Of a DNA stretch of 64,000 nt, positions 9,702 through 18,217 are shown piece by piece. The stretch lies in NCBI GenBank assembly GCA_963855995.1, contig OY979717.1:50758244-50822243 (forward strand), written 5' to 3'. A model generated the notes under the pieces. That model made no database searches and had not been told where the DNA came from. It saw only the letters and a program-made list of their open reading frames with translations. A program made the position numbers and the translations under genes. The DNA comes from Muricea muricata (lineage: Eukaryota; Cnidaria; Anthozoa; Malacalcyonacea; Plexauridae). The first letter of the stretch is position 1; each line of letters starts with the position of its first letter.

Positions 9702-9867
9702 TCTTTATTAATAGGTAGTTTTTCGTAACCCGCACGGGTTACGAACAGCAATTTTCTTGCTATGTTTTTATTGGTTTTTACCTAAAATTTTTTTGCTATG
9801 TTTTTATTGGTTTTTACCTAAAAAATTTTTTCAACAAAACAAAGCAGGTTTACAGTAAAAACCTTGT
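9702..9867. repeat. Intergenic hairpin and 36-bp direct repeat
   Basis: A palindrome CGTAACCCG-CA-CGGGTTACG at 9726-9745 is followed by two copies of a 36-bp unit (GCTATGTTTTTATTGG core at 9761 and 9797). It lies between the stop of the 9868-11345 gene and the start of the 9320-9701 gene. It could act as terminator plus promoter; this is inference. Confidence 0.7.
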
Positions 9868-11345
9868 CTAAATTAAAAATTTTGAAATTATTGACCCGCC
9901 AACTAATGTGACTACAAACAAAACCAGCTCGGACTCGTTTAATTTAGGTCCATTGCTTACGGGAATTGGTCCGCGACTTGTACTAGTTGGTCCGCTACTT
10001 GCACTAGTTGGTGCGCGACTTGTACTAGTTGGTGCGCTGCTTGTACCACTTGTGCTATTTGGTTCGCTGCTTGTACTAGTTGGTGCGCTGCTTGGTTTAA
10101 AGTAGTTTACGTCGTCGTTTTCCCCAAATTTCATACTGCCCGTTGCTAGCTTTAAAACGTTATTATAACCGACTACCATTTCCTTTAGGATAATGAGGTT
10201 AGACGGTACCAAAATAATTCCAGGTGAAATGGCCGGATTCAACACAACGTTTGTATGTCTTATTGCTTTCCTCATGTTTGAAACCGTTACGGTTGAGTCG
10301 CTTTGGATGGTCGTATCGTTTACTAATTTTTTAAAAACTTCTTGCGTCTGTAAAGACATTGCACCTCTTCCCACGATGGGCAATCGGGTGCTTGCTTGTG
10401 CACCCAATACACAATAAACGTAAGACTCTACGCTTTGTTGGAATAGTAATTGGCCTGTTTTCGTCAAACCATTAGATTTCGTTGCAATGAACAATTTATA
10501 GTCTTCTAAACTTCTAATCGTCTGTGTACCGCGTTTCATATACGAAATGCCAATTTGTCCCGCTCCGTTGCGGCTCATCACAACCCTCGCGTCTTTAATT
10601 GTTCCTCTCGGTTGTTTTGGAACCCAGTAACCTAATTGTTCCCTTCCAGAGTGGAATTCTTTTGTCCACTTGTAAACCACGGGTTTGTTGTTTAGGACGA
10701 GGGTTTCTATTTCTTGCGTTATGTATTTTGACATTTTACTTGGTTGCCGTGTAAACCTTTTCATATGAAAGTAAAGGTGGTACCTCGCTATGCTCGTAAT
10801 AATTTTTGGCCCGTCGTAAGCGAAATGTTCTGTACTTATTCCGCCCGAGTAAGTGGCAATGTATGCTGCAAAGAGCGAGGCTAAGTAAGGATTGTCCTTA
10901 TAATCGTTTGAACTCTCGTTATTTTTTATTTCGAGTCCCGGTAAATTAGCGTCGAAAAACAATTCGTTCGTAACATATAAATTTTAAACAAGTTTACGTT
11001 TAAGTCCGATAAGTTCTTTACGAACGGTTGGACCGTGCCGTTAGTTCCCCATATTCTTGGCGACCAGTACAACTCCCCAGAGTATAACTCTTTGAATGCG
11101 TTTGTTGTAATGTTTAGAAACTGACCGTCGCGAACTTTGAACGAAACACTCGTTCCGATGACGTCACCGGTTTTTGATAAGACCACGTTAAACTAAACCT
11201 ATCCAAATGCGCGTTCGGGTACTTTTTTATAAATTTTCTTTTAAATGGTTTTTGTTACCTTAAGGTTATTCAATGCCTTGTCGTAATTTTCACCATAGTA
11301 CTGCCTTTAAGATTTTTCGTACTTTTTAAAGTCTTCTTCGGTCAT
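9868..11345 (-). pseudogene. Large conserved Polinton protein with mucin-like linker and C-terminal anchor, multiply broken
   Basis: The start at 11345 (TAAATG overlapping the integrase stop) gives a short frame ending in TAA near 11308. Coding resumes in other frames near 11250 and 11190 and again at 10962, so at least four lesions are present. The long surviving part (9868-10962, 364 codons) has a globular body (for example GGISTEHFAYDGPKI), a Ser/Thr/Pro/Ala repeat linker (about residues 293-335) and a C-terminal membrane helix (LVLFVVTLVGGSIISKFLI). Function not recognised; body, O-glycosylatable stalk and anchor suggest a surface-exposed virion or membrane protein, by inference. Confidence 0.6.
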
Positions 11346-12440
11346 TTATTTAATATCTTTAATATCTTTTATCGGAACCCACGACCGGCTATCGTACCCT
11401 AACCATTTTACCAAAGCCATTCCGTTTTTCTTTCTAAGTATTTTTTCCACCCTGTACGTATCGCCTTTTTTATTCACGGCGGATAATTCTTCTTCGTAAA
11501 ATTTTCCAATGGTGGGTTCTCCTTCGTGGTCCTCTATTTCGTAAACGGTCGGGTCTCCTCTAAAGACTTTACTAATTTTAAATATTTCTTCGGTAAAATT
11601 AGCTTCGTACCCTTTTTTAAAAACATTTTTGTACTTACTCACTCGGACCGTATCCTCGACCCTGAACCCCGGTAAGGGAAGTTTACCAAAACCCGGACCG
11701 AAAAGAGTAATCCATACTTCGTTTTCGTTTTTACGGTTTACATCTTTCGGTTTCATATGAATGGTCGTATGCTTTGTACCGTTATAATTCTCTACGAGTT
11801 CGTCTAAGACACCGGTCCAACTGTAAGTACCTTAACTGTAAAAATATTTCCACATCGCTGTTTTTAAAGTCCTATTAAACCTTTCGACAATCGCAGCTTT
11901 CTTTTCGGACCTCGTAGAAAAATAGCCTACGTTGTGACTTTTTAATAATTCCCTAACGCCCACGTTATAAAATTCTTTCCCTTCGTCGAATTGGATGACG
12001 TCCGGGTTTTTCCCAAACCTATCTTTAAATTTTCTAAGTAATTCCTTGACGGCTTCCGTCATATTTTTAACGTCTTTTCTGTAAACGGGACTCGCAAACG
12101 CATATCGGCTTAGAATTTCAACGGCCGTTAAAATCCAACGGTACCCTTTGTTTTTATTTGCGTATTTCCCCATATCTACGAGGTTCATTTGCATTTGGTC
12201 CGCAAGGTTTTTTACAAAAGTTTTTCGAAATTTATGTTTTTTAATCACGGGTTTATATCTCGTGTACGTATCCTGGGTTATTAACCATTCTTTAACAGTT
12301 TTCCAGCTTACTTTTTACCCATCCTCTTTTGCTTTTTGGTATAATCTTTCGGCAGATTGGTACCCCGTTTTTGGGTCGTAATATATATTCCTCAACCCTT
12401 GTTCGATAGCAAATTCCTTGTCGCTAATTTCATTAGACAT
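11346..12440 (-). pseudogene. int: Retroviral-type integrase with chromodomain, two in-frame stops
   Basis: Inserts the element into host DNA. A single frame of 364 codons contains an rve-type catalytic core with D (NLVDMGKY), D (QFDEGKEF) and E (AIVERFNRT) in order, and a C-terminal chromodomain (YRVEKILRKK...ALVKWLGYD...SWVPI). In-frame TAA codons interrupt it at 12315-12317 (codon 42) and 11832-11834 (after YFYS). The frame itself is unshifted through both stops, so these are point mutations rather than indels. Catalytic residues survive. The chromodomain would target histone marks in related elements. The stop and the next start overlap as TAAATG. Confidence 0.93.
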
Positions 12441-12448
12441 TTATTTAA

Positions 12449-13109
12449 TCAATTTATATACAATTCGAGTAACAAGCTCATATCGACTTTATCATTAATG
12501 TTCGTATCGACGTCAAACAATATTCTGTTAAATTGGCCGTTGGTAATTGTAACGCTGCTATTGATACCTTTAAACATTGTAACCGTCGAATTTAAAAGCT
12601 GGTCCGATGGTACCGGAAGCGAAGCTAACGCATAACTCCAGTGCCCATCTGTATTTATCTATGTTCCCAGCCGTGTTTACAATATTACAATTAATATTTA
12701 CATACCTGAGCCCTTTGTTTACATCTACCATGCCAGGTGAGGTTTTCCACGTCCTGCTGTTTACGATTTCGTTCTCGGGAAAGCCTAATAATTTCCCAAA
12801 CTTTTTAAGGTTTAAATTTCTTGTCCCCGAATAAATTTTACACGTGTTATTGTGTTCGTTGGCCTCCAATTTTACAGATTGCTCCCCGAGTTTTTCCTCT
12901 ATCATATCGGATGTCCAGTAACCTTCTTCGAAGGGAATCTTTGTTGTTCCATGCATCACGTGATCGTTCTTACCGGTAATGACGTTCTTGTAATCCCAAT
13001 AGACGGCTGCATTCTTTAACGTCATTATAGACCCCGTAGGTTTTATTATGCAAGTATCGAAACGGAGTTCTTTTTCATTACCCTCAATGAAAACGTTTAT
13101 CTTACTCAT
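12449..13109 (-). pseudogene. Probable minor capsid (penton-like, PX) protein, 3' frameshift
   Basis: An intact frame 12570-13109 (179 codons) continues after a one-base shift near 12570-12580 to a stop at 12449-12451, adding about 48 codons. Features typical of the Polinton minor capsid family are a beta-rich body, the LLGFPENEI segment after a FGK-containing strand, and a late strand with VNINCNIV. In related elements this single jelly-roll protein forms the pentons of the capsid. I rely on pattern resemblance and on position between integrase and fibre genes, so this is moderate confidence. Confidence 0.65.
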
Positions 13110-13114
13110 TCGTC

Positions 13115-13807
13115 CTAAAGTTTTAATAACCTTTTAAACGAAAAATACGTTTCACCCGTAAAGTCCATCGTTCTTTGATTGCCAGGTTCGAACACGAAAT
13201 AGATGGCGTTGCCAAGAACGTGGTCGGAACTTCTCGACGCTAAATGTTGTTTGACAAACTCGTACGTTATTCCTTTTTCGTAATCTAACGACAAAGCTAT
13301 TTCTTGACCAAAAATGCACGTACCCTGGTTTAAAAACGATCCTTTAATACGCGTCCTTTTCCCTGTCCCTCGATGAAAATACCCACCCTGCGCATTGTCT
13401 TGTGTAACCTTATTCGTTAAACTCCAACTCCAATACTTGTATTTCGTTGACGCGTTATAACCGCTTCCACCACAATCGCCCCACAACGTGATATTATACC
13501 CTCTAGACGTTGTTAATACAACATCTATTTCGTACGTGTAAATACCGTTGGGAAGTTTTGGTGTTACGTTGAAATTAATTTGGTAACTATCTCCTACCTT
13601 GGAAAAGTCTAAAGTCTTGGTACTACGCCTGTTTGCAGGGGTATCAACCATGTCATCTTTGTGAAGTACCGTAACGTTACCTGGACTTCCTTTAAACGTC
13701 ATAATATTTTTATAATCAGCATAATGCTGGTCGACAAACCCTTTCGTAATCGGTTCGCCAGATGTTAATGGGATAATAGGTAACCCGGTAATACGGTGAC
13801 CGTTCAT
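13115..13807 (-). CDS. Fibre tip-like protein, possibly the distal part of the collagen-like fibre
   Basis: 230 codons. It opens with MNGHRITGLP...EPITKGFVDQHY, the same motif of about 28 residues seen three times in the preceding gene and common in tail-fibre-type proteins. The rest is a beta-rich globular domain (YTYEIDVVLTT, GGSGYNAS, YWSWSLTN) with no known catalytic motif, as expected of a receptor-binding head. The upstream gene's stop lies 19 bp away and the frames differ by one base around a T7 run (13822-13828), so the two could be one protein split by a shift. A separate start at 13807 is equally possible. It probably binds the host-cell surface if virions form. Confidence 0.7.
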   Translation of the reverse strand: MNGHRITGLPIIPLTSGEPITKGFVDQHYADYKNIMTFKGSPGNVTVLHKDDMVDTPANRRSTKTLDFSKVGDSYQINFNVTPKLPNGIYTYEIDVVLTTSRGYNITLWGDCGGSGYNASTKYKYWSWSLTNKVTQDNAQGGYFHRGTGKRTRIKGSFLNQGTCIFGQEIALSLDYEKGITYEFVKQHLASRSSDHVLGNAIYFVFEPGNQRTMDFTGETYFSFKRLLKL

Positions 13808-13826
13808 GTCGATATCGGTACTTTTT

Positions 13827-14825
13827 TTAATTAACGTACATCGTGTCGGTATAAGTTTTGGACACGGCTGCCGTCCCGTCGGATGGGACTGGGTTTAAAC
13901 CTAAAACTTCGTGGTTGTTCATCCCGATAGTGTCTTGCATCGTAAACCCACTGTCGGTTAAGTATACCCAGTTCGCATATTGTTTCGTAATAGGGTCGTT
14001 CGCTAGCGTAGGGTCTGGAAGATTTGTAATTTTATGGTTGTTCATTTCTATGGTACCTTGCATTGTAAACCCTGAAGTGGACAACCCCCCGGAGCCTGGG
14101 TCACCTTTTGGTCCTTGGTTACCTTTAGGACCTCTTGGCCCTTGCGCGCATGTATCTCCTTTGTCTCCTTTCGGTCCTTGTAAACCTACATCTCCTTTGT
14201 CGCCTTTCGACCCTTGTGTGCCTGTATCTCCCTTGTCACCTTTTGGTCCTTGTAAACCTACATCTCCTTTGTCACCTTTTGAGCCTTGCGGACCGGCATC
14301 TCCCTTGTCACCTTTTGGTCCTTGTAAACCTACATCTTCTTTGTCGCCTTTCGGTCCTTGCGTGCCTGTATCTCCCTTGTCACCTTTTGGTCCTTGTAAA
14401 CCTACATCTCCTTTGTTGCCTTTTTGTCCTTGCGTACCTGTATCTCCTTGGTCGCCTTTTGGTCCTTGCGGACCGGCATCTCCTTGGTCGCCTTTTGGTC
14501 CTTGCGGACCGGCATCTCCTTTGTTACCTTTTGACCATTGTGGACCGGTATCTCCTTTGTCACCTTTTGACCCTTGTAAGCCTACATCCCCTTTGTTGCC
14601 TTTCGGTCCTTGCGGTCCCGTATCTCCTTTGTCGCCTTTTGGTCCTTGCGGTCCACGTTGTCCACCACCGCCACCACTAGAATAATGTGTGTCCGCATAA
14701 CTTTTCGTAACGGGTTCCGAACCCGACGTTGGTGATGGAAGGTCTAAGATTTTATGACCGTTCATTTTGATATCTTTTTTAATTCTCCCCAAACCTGGTG
14801 GCGAGTATCCAAAATTTAAGCTCAT
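13827..14825 (-). CDS. Collagen-like fibre protein
   Basis: 332 codons, intact, start in a TAAATAAATG context. An N-terminal segment has a GYSPPG motif and MNGHKILDLP...EPVTKSYADTHY. It is followed by about 60 Gly-X-Y triplets (14085-14680) built from a 15-residue unit of the type GPKGDKGDTGPQ. Two further MNNHKI-type motifs end the protein. One triplet glycine is replaced by tryptophan (GPQWSKG), a break that would kink a triple helix. The protein should trimerise into a rod projecting from a particle. The DNA is a coding minisatellite, so repeat number is expected to vary among copies. Confidence 0.88.
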   Translation of the reverse strand: MSLNFGYSPPGLGRIKKDIKMNGHKILDLPSPTSGSEPVTKSYADTHYSSGGGGGQRGPQGPKGDKGDTGPQGPKGNKGDVGLQGSKGDKGDTGPQWSKGNKGDAGPQGPKGDQGDAGPQGPKGDQGDTGTQGQKGNKGDVGLQGPKGDKGDTGTQGPKGDKEDVGLQGPKGDKGDAGPQGSKGDKGDVGLQGPKGDKGDTGTQGSKGDKGDVGLQGPKGDKGDTCAQGPRGPKGNQGPKGDPGSGGLSTSGFTMQGTIEMNNHKITNLPDPTLANDPITKQYANWVYLTDSGFTMQDTIGMNNHEVLGLNPVPSDGTAAVSKTYTDTMYVN

Positions 14826-14993
14826 TTATTTAGTAGACCTTTTCGCCATTATGTTTTCCAGGACGCTTTCGCTTTTTTGTTCTTTGTTCAATAACGCTTT
14901 ACAAAGTTCTTTACAATTTACGTGTTGCCTTGGTCCTTGTGGTGGTCCTTGCGGTCCTTGTGGCCCTTGCGGTCCGGGTGGTCGCGTGGTCAT
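14826..14993 (-). CDS. Short collagen-like protein, 55 aa
   Basis: A small frame: MTTRPPGPQGPQGPQG, about six Gly-X-Y triplets, then a non-collagen tail with two cysteines (NCKELCKALL) and a basic end. Its TAA is immediately followed by the ATG of the long collagen-like gene (TAAATG), so the two are tightly coupled. The cysteines and triplets suggest it may co-assemble with, or anchor, the fibre; this is inference. The start follows an AT-rich TATTTTA stretch. Confidence 0.65.
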   Translation of the reverse strand: MTTRPPGPQGPQGPQGPPQGPRQHVNCKELCKALLNKEQKSESVLENIMAKRSTK

Positions 14994-15092
14994 TAAAATA
15001 TTTTTTAGGACGTATAGTCTAATTCCGTAGCCTAAAATATGTATCCTTTTTATTTAATAGGGTAAAAACATATACAAAACTAATAAATAAAA
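14994..15092. promoter_or_regulatory. Divergent promoter region between collagen-like and late-domain genes
   Basis: 99 bp between the start of the 55-aa collagen-like gene (minus) and the plus-strand gene at 15093. Very AT-rich, with AATATTTTTT and TTTTTATTTAATA stretches and AATAAATAAAAATG at the plus-strand start. The only place for promoters of both genes. Confidence 0.45.
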
Positions 15093-15485
15093 ATGGAACG
15101 CATTGTTAATTTTACTGAGGAGGAGCTTGCGGGATTAAAAGAAGAATTAACAACGGAGTTATCAAAGGAAATGAAAGGAAATAATAGAAGGAAAAAATTA
15201 AAAATGGTTGGGAAAACGTAATTAAAATTAATTTTTATTGCCGGTGGTGTAACCATTGCCATAGTATTTCCTTTCGCCATCGTAATTGCGGTGCTTGGTG
15301 GGGTAGTTGCTGTATTAGATGGAGGTAAGGGAACGGTTAAGTCGTTAAGAAAGGTTAAAGAAGGTAAAAAGATAAGGAAAGCCGGTAAAGAGGAATTAAA
15401 AGGAGTCGAGTCCGAGTTGACGAGAAAGAAAACGATAAGAGAATATTTTCAACCGACTGCACCGCCACTTTACCCGGGACATTAA
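15093..15485 (+). pseudogene. Single-pass membrane protein with overlapping PTAP and PPxY motifs, in-frame stop
   Basis: A frame of 130 codons broken only by TAA at 15219-15221 (codon 43). Before the stop is a charged N-terminus (VNFTEEELAGLKEELT). Just after it comes one strong membrane helix of about 30 residues (LIFIAGGVTIAIVFPFAIV...), then a basic stretch (SLRKVKEGKKIRKAGKE) and a C-terminus ending QPTAPPLYPGH. PTAP binds TSG101 and PPxY binds NEDD4-family WW domains in known budding proteins; here they overlap within seven residues. No ATG follows the stop in frame before the helix. It is plus-strand, divergent from the collagen-like genes and convergent with the 15524-16027 gene. Confidence 0.65.
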
Positions 15486-15523
15486 TTTTTTCATATACAC
15501 AACCGTATATGGAAAAAAACGTC

Positions 15524-16027
15524 TTAAGAATCCAGGTCGACGTCCGGGGGTCCGTTCAACCCATTTTGTTTTTCCATACGTTTTTTTATTATTTTTTCGG
15601 CAACAGTTACACCACCGCTGACCAGTCCAATATGGGGAATGAGTGGCATTAAATGGTCGTTTACCATTTCGTAAAGTTCTTCTTTAAACATTTCGTTCTC
15701 GTCTAATTCTTTTGTTGACTCCGACGAGCTATCGATTAGGTTGGTTTTTTCCAAAATGTCCGATACTTTGGAGACAATTAAGTCCGAGACCATTTTGGAT
15801 GATTTTTCTGTACTTTTTCGGTCGTACCTTATTTTAATTTTTTCTAAAATATCTCTACTTGCTTTTTGGATATATTTTGGTGAGTAGTTTATTTTCCCTT
15901 TTTCGGCTAACGAGATAAGCTTTTCGCACAAACCGTCGTCAATAGGCGGTTGCCCGGGTGGGGGTTGCCCGGGTGTTTTAGGGATTTCAAACTCTACGTC
16001 TGAGAAATTAATATTTTCGGTATCCAT
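15524..16027 (-). CDS. Conserved Polinton protein, 167 aa, C-terminal hydrophobic helix
   Basis: Intact. A short acidic N-terminus, a proline-rich hinge (TPGQPPPGQPP), a long helical charged body (CEKLISLAEKGKINYSPKYI) and a hydrophobic segment near the end (HLMPLIPHIGLVSGGVTVAE). I associate this layout with cnidarian Polintons but no function is established. The start has an AATAATAAATG context. It lies immediately downstream of the packaging ATPase in the same direction (27 bp gap), so a role in packaging or virion assembly is possible. Confidence 0.7.
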   Translation of the reverse strand: MDTENINFSDVEFEIPKTPGQPPPGQPPIDDGLCEKLISLAEKGKINYSPKYIQKASRDILEKIKIRYDRKSTEKSSKMVSDLIVSKVSDILEKTNLIDSSSESTKELDENEMFKEELYEMVNDHLMPLIPHIGLVSGGVTVAEKIIKKRMEKQNGLNGPPDVDLDS

Positions 16028-16054
16028 TTATTATTGCGAGTATACGACCCTATG

Positions 16055-16633
16055 TCACCAGGGTGGGCGACGGTATACTTCGAGCGTTGAATATTCGTTC
16101 TTCTTAAGTTTATCTTTAATATCACGGTACTCCTCTTCGGTACCGTCGACGGACTCTTCTAATAAAGTTCTAATATCGTTCTTATCAGGGTTGTAAAACG
16201 TGACCAGGATTTGCGTGTTAACCCTGTACGGTTTTGTAATCGATGTTAATTGTTGGGTTATGATAATCGTACTGAACCCGTAATGCCTTGCCAAAAAGGT
16301 AAGTTTAACAATTTCCCCGGACCTGTTTTTTACGTATTGACTGCTAGCACAATCATCGAGAATGACGAGACTGTTTGTCCCCCCGAAGACGCTCGTAACG
16401 TATTCTAAAAATTGTTCTACTTGGTCTTGACTGCAAGGAATTGGAAAAAATTTTTTGTCATCTTTGTATTCCCATTCCTGGTACGTTTTGTTCCACAGGT
16501 ACGTAGGACAAATTAGGAAAATGTATTCAAAAGGGCCTTTGTAGTCGTTTTCAAGCATTTTAAGAAGGTAGTGGGTTTTCCCACATCCGGTCACTCTGAC
16601 GATAATCATATTTAATGGCGTTTCAAACCTCAT
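16055..16633 (-). CDS. A32-type genome-packaging ATPase
   Basis: 192 codons, intact. It belongs to the FtsK/HerA-like family that pumps DNA into double jelly-roll capsids. The P-loop region is VTGCGKT (residues 14-20), the Walker B is SLVILDD (88-94), and QQL with a nearby T (about 126-130) fits a sensor position. The residue aligned with the first glycine of the GxxGxGKT loop is arginine (AGA) at position 13, a single G-to-A change from GGA, which may impair nucleotide binding. It starts 7 bp after the capsid gene stop region, so the two are coupled. The length is slightly short for the family, and the C-terminal end is atypical (VYRRPPW). Confidence 0.92.
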   Translation of the reverse strand: MRFETPLNMIIVRVTGCGKTHYLLKMLENDYKGPFEYIFLICPTYLWNKTYQEWEYKDDKKFFPIPCSQDQVEQFLEYVTSVFGGTNSLVILDDCASSQYVKNRSGEIVKLTFLARHYGFSTIIITQQLTSITKPYRVNTQILVTFYNPDKNDIRTLLEESVDGTEEEYRDIKDKLKKNEYSTLEVYRRPPW

Positions 16634-16640
16634 TTATTAT

Positions 16641-17876
16641 TTATATCTCAAGGTTTCTAAATATTAGATTGACGAAGTTTAAGTACCTGTCTGACACTAA
16701 GAACGTATTACAAACCAGGTCTTCGGATGTCCTGTCCTTTTTAATCCCAAGAGTAATACCGTTTTGCGTATTTAGAATTTTCCTTCCGTCACCGGAAACG
16801 TCGTCATCGGGAAAAGTCCGCAAGTCGATAACTAGAGCAAACTTGTCTTTTGAAAAAAAGTCTGTAAGGGAGGGAAAGGGTATCAGCTACGTGGTTTAGG
16901 AAAACCTTTCTAGCCTCTTCAAATAGTTTTGCTTTAGTCAATCCTTGACTGTAAACAGAGTTGGGGTTTCCCTCGATAGTGACGTCTACCCTATTGATCT
17001 TTGGGTAAACGTATTCTTCGCTGTCCGTAAGCGTTTTTTTCTTGAAAAGCATAACCACTTGTTTCATCGACGAACACGGTAAATTAATAGTTTTGTTAAT
17101 GATGGTCGTGTCTTTTCCCCAACTTTCTTCATCGATGAAAGTTACATCCTCAAAGACGAGCGTCCGGCTTTGAAAGCTATTTAAAGCCTTATTGTATATG
17201 TCTGGGTTTTCTATCAACGAGTATTCTAACCTAACGTCTTCTAACGTATACCCAGCAACTTTTTGGCAACCATAATTTCGTCTGCTTTTGGGAAAATTAA
17301 CTTGTATTTAATGATGTTACCTGCATCAAAGGGTGCGTATAACCCGTGGTCGTTTAGGATTTTCCCGAGTTTAATTCTTACCCGACCACCGAAATCATCG
17401 ACAACGGTTTTGTCAGCGGCAACGGATTTATCAGCGCTGTCGTCTTCTGATATTAGTTTTCTAGTATTTTCGTTCATTATTCCAACGTCTGCCATATTTT
17501 TTCTCTGTTCTTCTGGTAACCATAAGTCTTTGTATACGGAATATATACTTTCCTGGTCGTTCGTGTAACAGGCTTCCCGACTCCCAACCATAACTTGTAA
17601 TTGTTTCACCAGGAGTCTCCCAAGATTATTCAAGGGCCAGGATTTCATGTTCTTGCTCTTAAACTTTGCTGTGAGGAAAAAAGTGTCTGGGACTAGACAC
17701 ATATTTGTCCCGAGGGTTGGGACGGAAATGTAAACTGATTCCCCAGGATTGATAACGCTTGGGTTAAACGTCACTTCGGTGAAGAGCCTTTTCCCCGTAA
17801 TCTTTGCATCCTTGTATTTTGAAAAGTCGGGGTCGAGGCTTTCCATTCTTTCTTCTAGTTTTTTACCGGTAAGCAT
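16641..17876 (-). pseudogene. Double jelly-roll major capsid protein, two frameshifts
   Basis: Three consecutive frames (17241-17876, 16804-17217 and to 16641) together span about 410 codons, the usual size. Family landmarks are FNPSVINPGE near the start, LWLPEEQRKNM, YVYPKINRVDVTIEG...VYSQGL, and a FALVIDLRTFPDDD-type end. Breaks fall in a T5 run at 17260-17264 and near 16861-16885. In Polintons this protein builds the icosahedral shell. It is next to the packaging ATPase, as usual. The start at 17876 follows AAATAAAG. Structure is inferred from family resemblance. Confidence 0.88.
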
Positions 17877-17889
17877 CTTTATTTATTTC

Positions 17890-18213
17890 TTACTTTTTAA
17901 ATATTTTTACGAAAAGGTCAACCCAAGCCCATAGGGTTTTTAAGTTCTTGTCGGTTAGTTCGCCTACGTACCCTCGTACGGTTGACTTGTGGTTATCTGG
18001 GACGAGGTAAACTAGCCCTTCGACATCCCTGTTCGAAATGGCCGATTCTACGTAGCCGGAAATATGTTTAGACCCTTCTTCCAGTAAGTATTCGCACGTG
18101 AACGTGGAAGCGTAAGTGGTTAGGAAATGCATTTCTAATTTGTAGGGGAACAACCGTACGAGTTCGTTTAAAAACGTATTGTATTGGTCTGAAAAAATTT
18201 TAACAATAGTCAT
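17890..18213 (-). CDS. Small conserved Polinton protein, 107 aa
   Basis: Intact frame, mostly helical, no membrane segment or known motif. It contains EMHFLTTYASTF and DNHKSTVRGYVGELTDKN. The gene lies 13 bp upstream of the capsid gene and starts 4 bp after the stop of the large membrane protein (ATTTATTTA context, TAAATG at its start). The position between two presumed virion genes suggests a structural or assembly role, but nothing in the sequence shows it. Confidence 0.65.
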   Translation of the reverse strand: MTIVKIFSDQYNTFLNELVRLFPYKLEMHFLTTYASTFTCEYLLEEGSKHISGYVESAISNRDVEGLVYLVPDNHKSTVRGYVGELTDKNLKTLWAWVDLFVKIFKK

Positions 18214-18217
18214 TTAT

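Noticed and set aside
11346-12440. In-frame TAA codons considered as an alternative genetic code
   Set aside because: Neighbouring genes in the same element use TAA as a true stop (for example 11346-11348 and 14826-14828), and the host gene reads with the standard code.
14145-14670. Regular repeat considered as a CRISPR array
   Set aside because: It is the in-frame collagen coding repeat.
13858-14685. Long plus-strand frames opposite the collagen-like gene
   Set aside because: They are the antisense of the Gly-X-Y repeat; regular 45-bp units keep all frames open. The minus-strand reading gives a sensible fibre protein.
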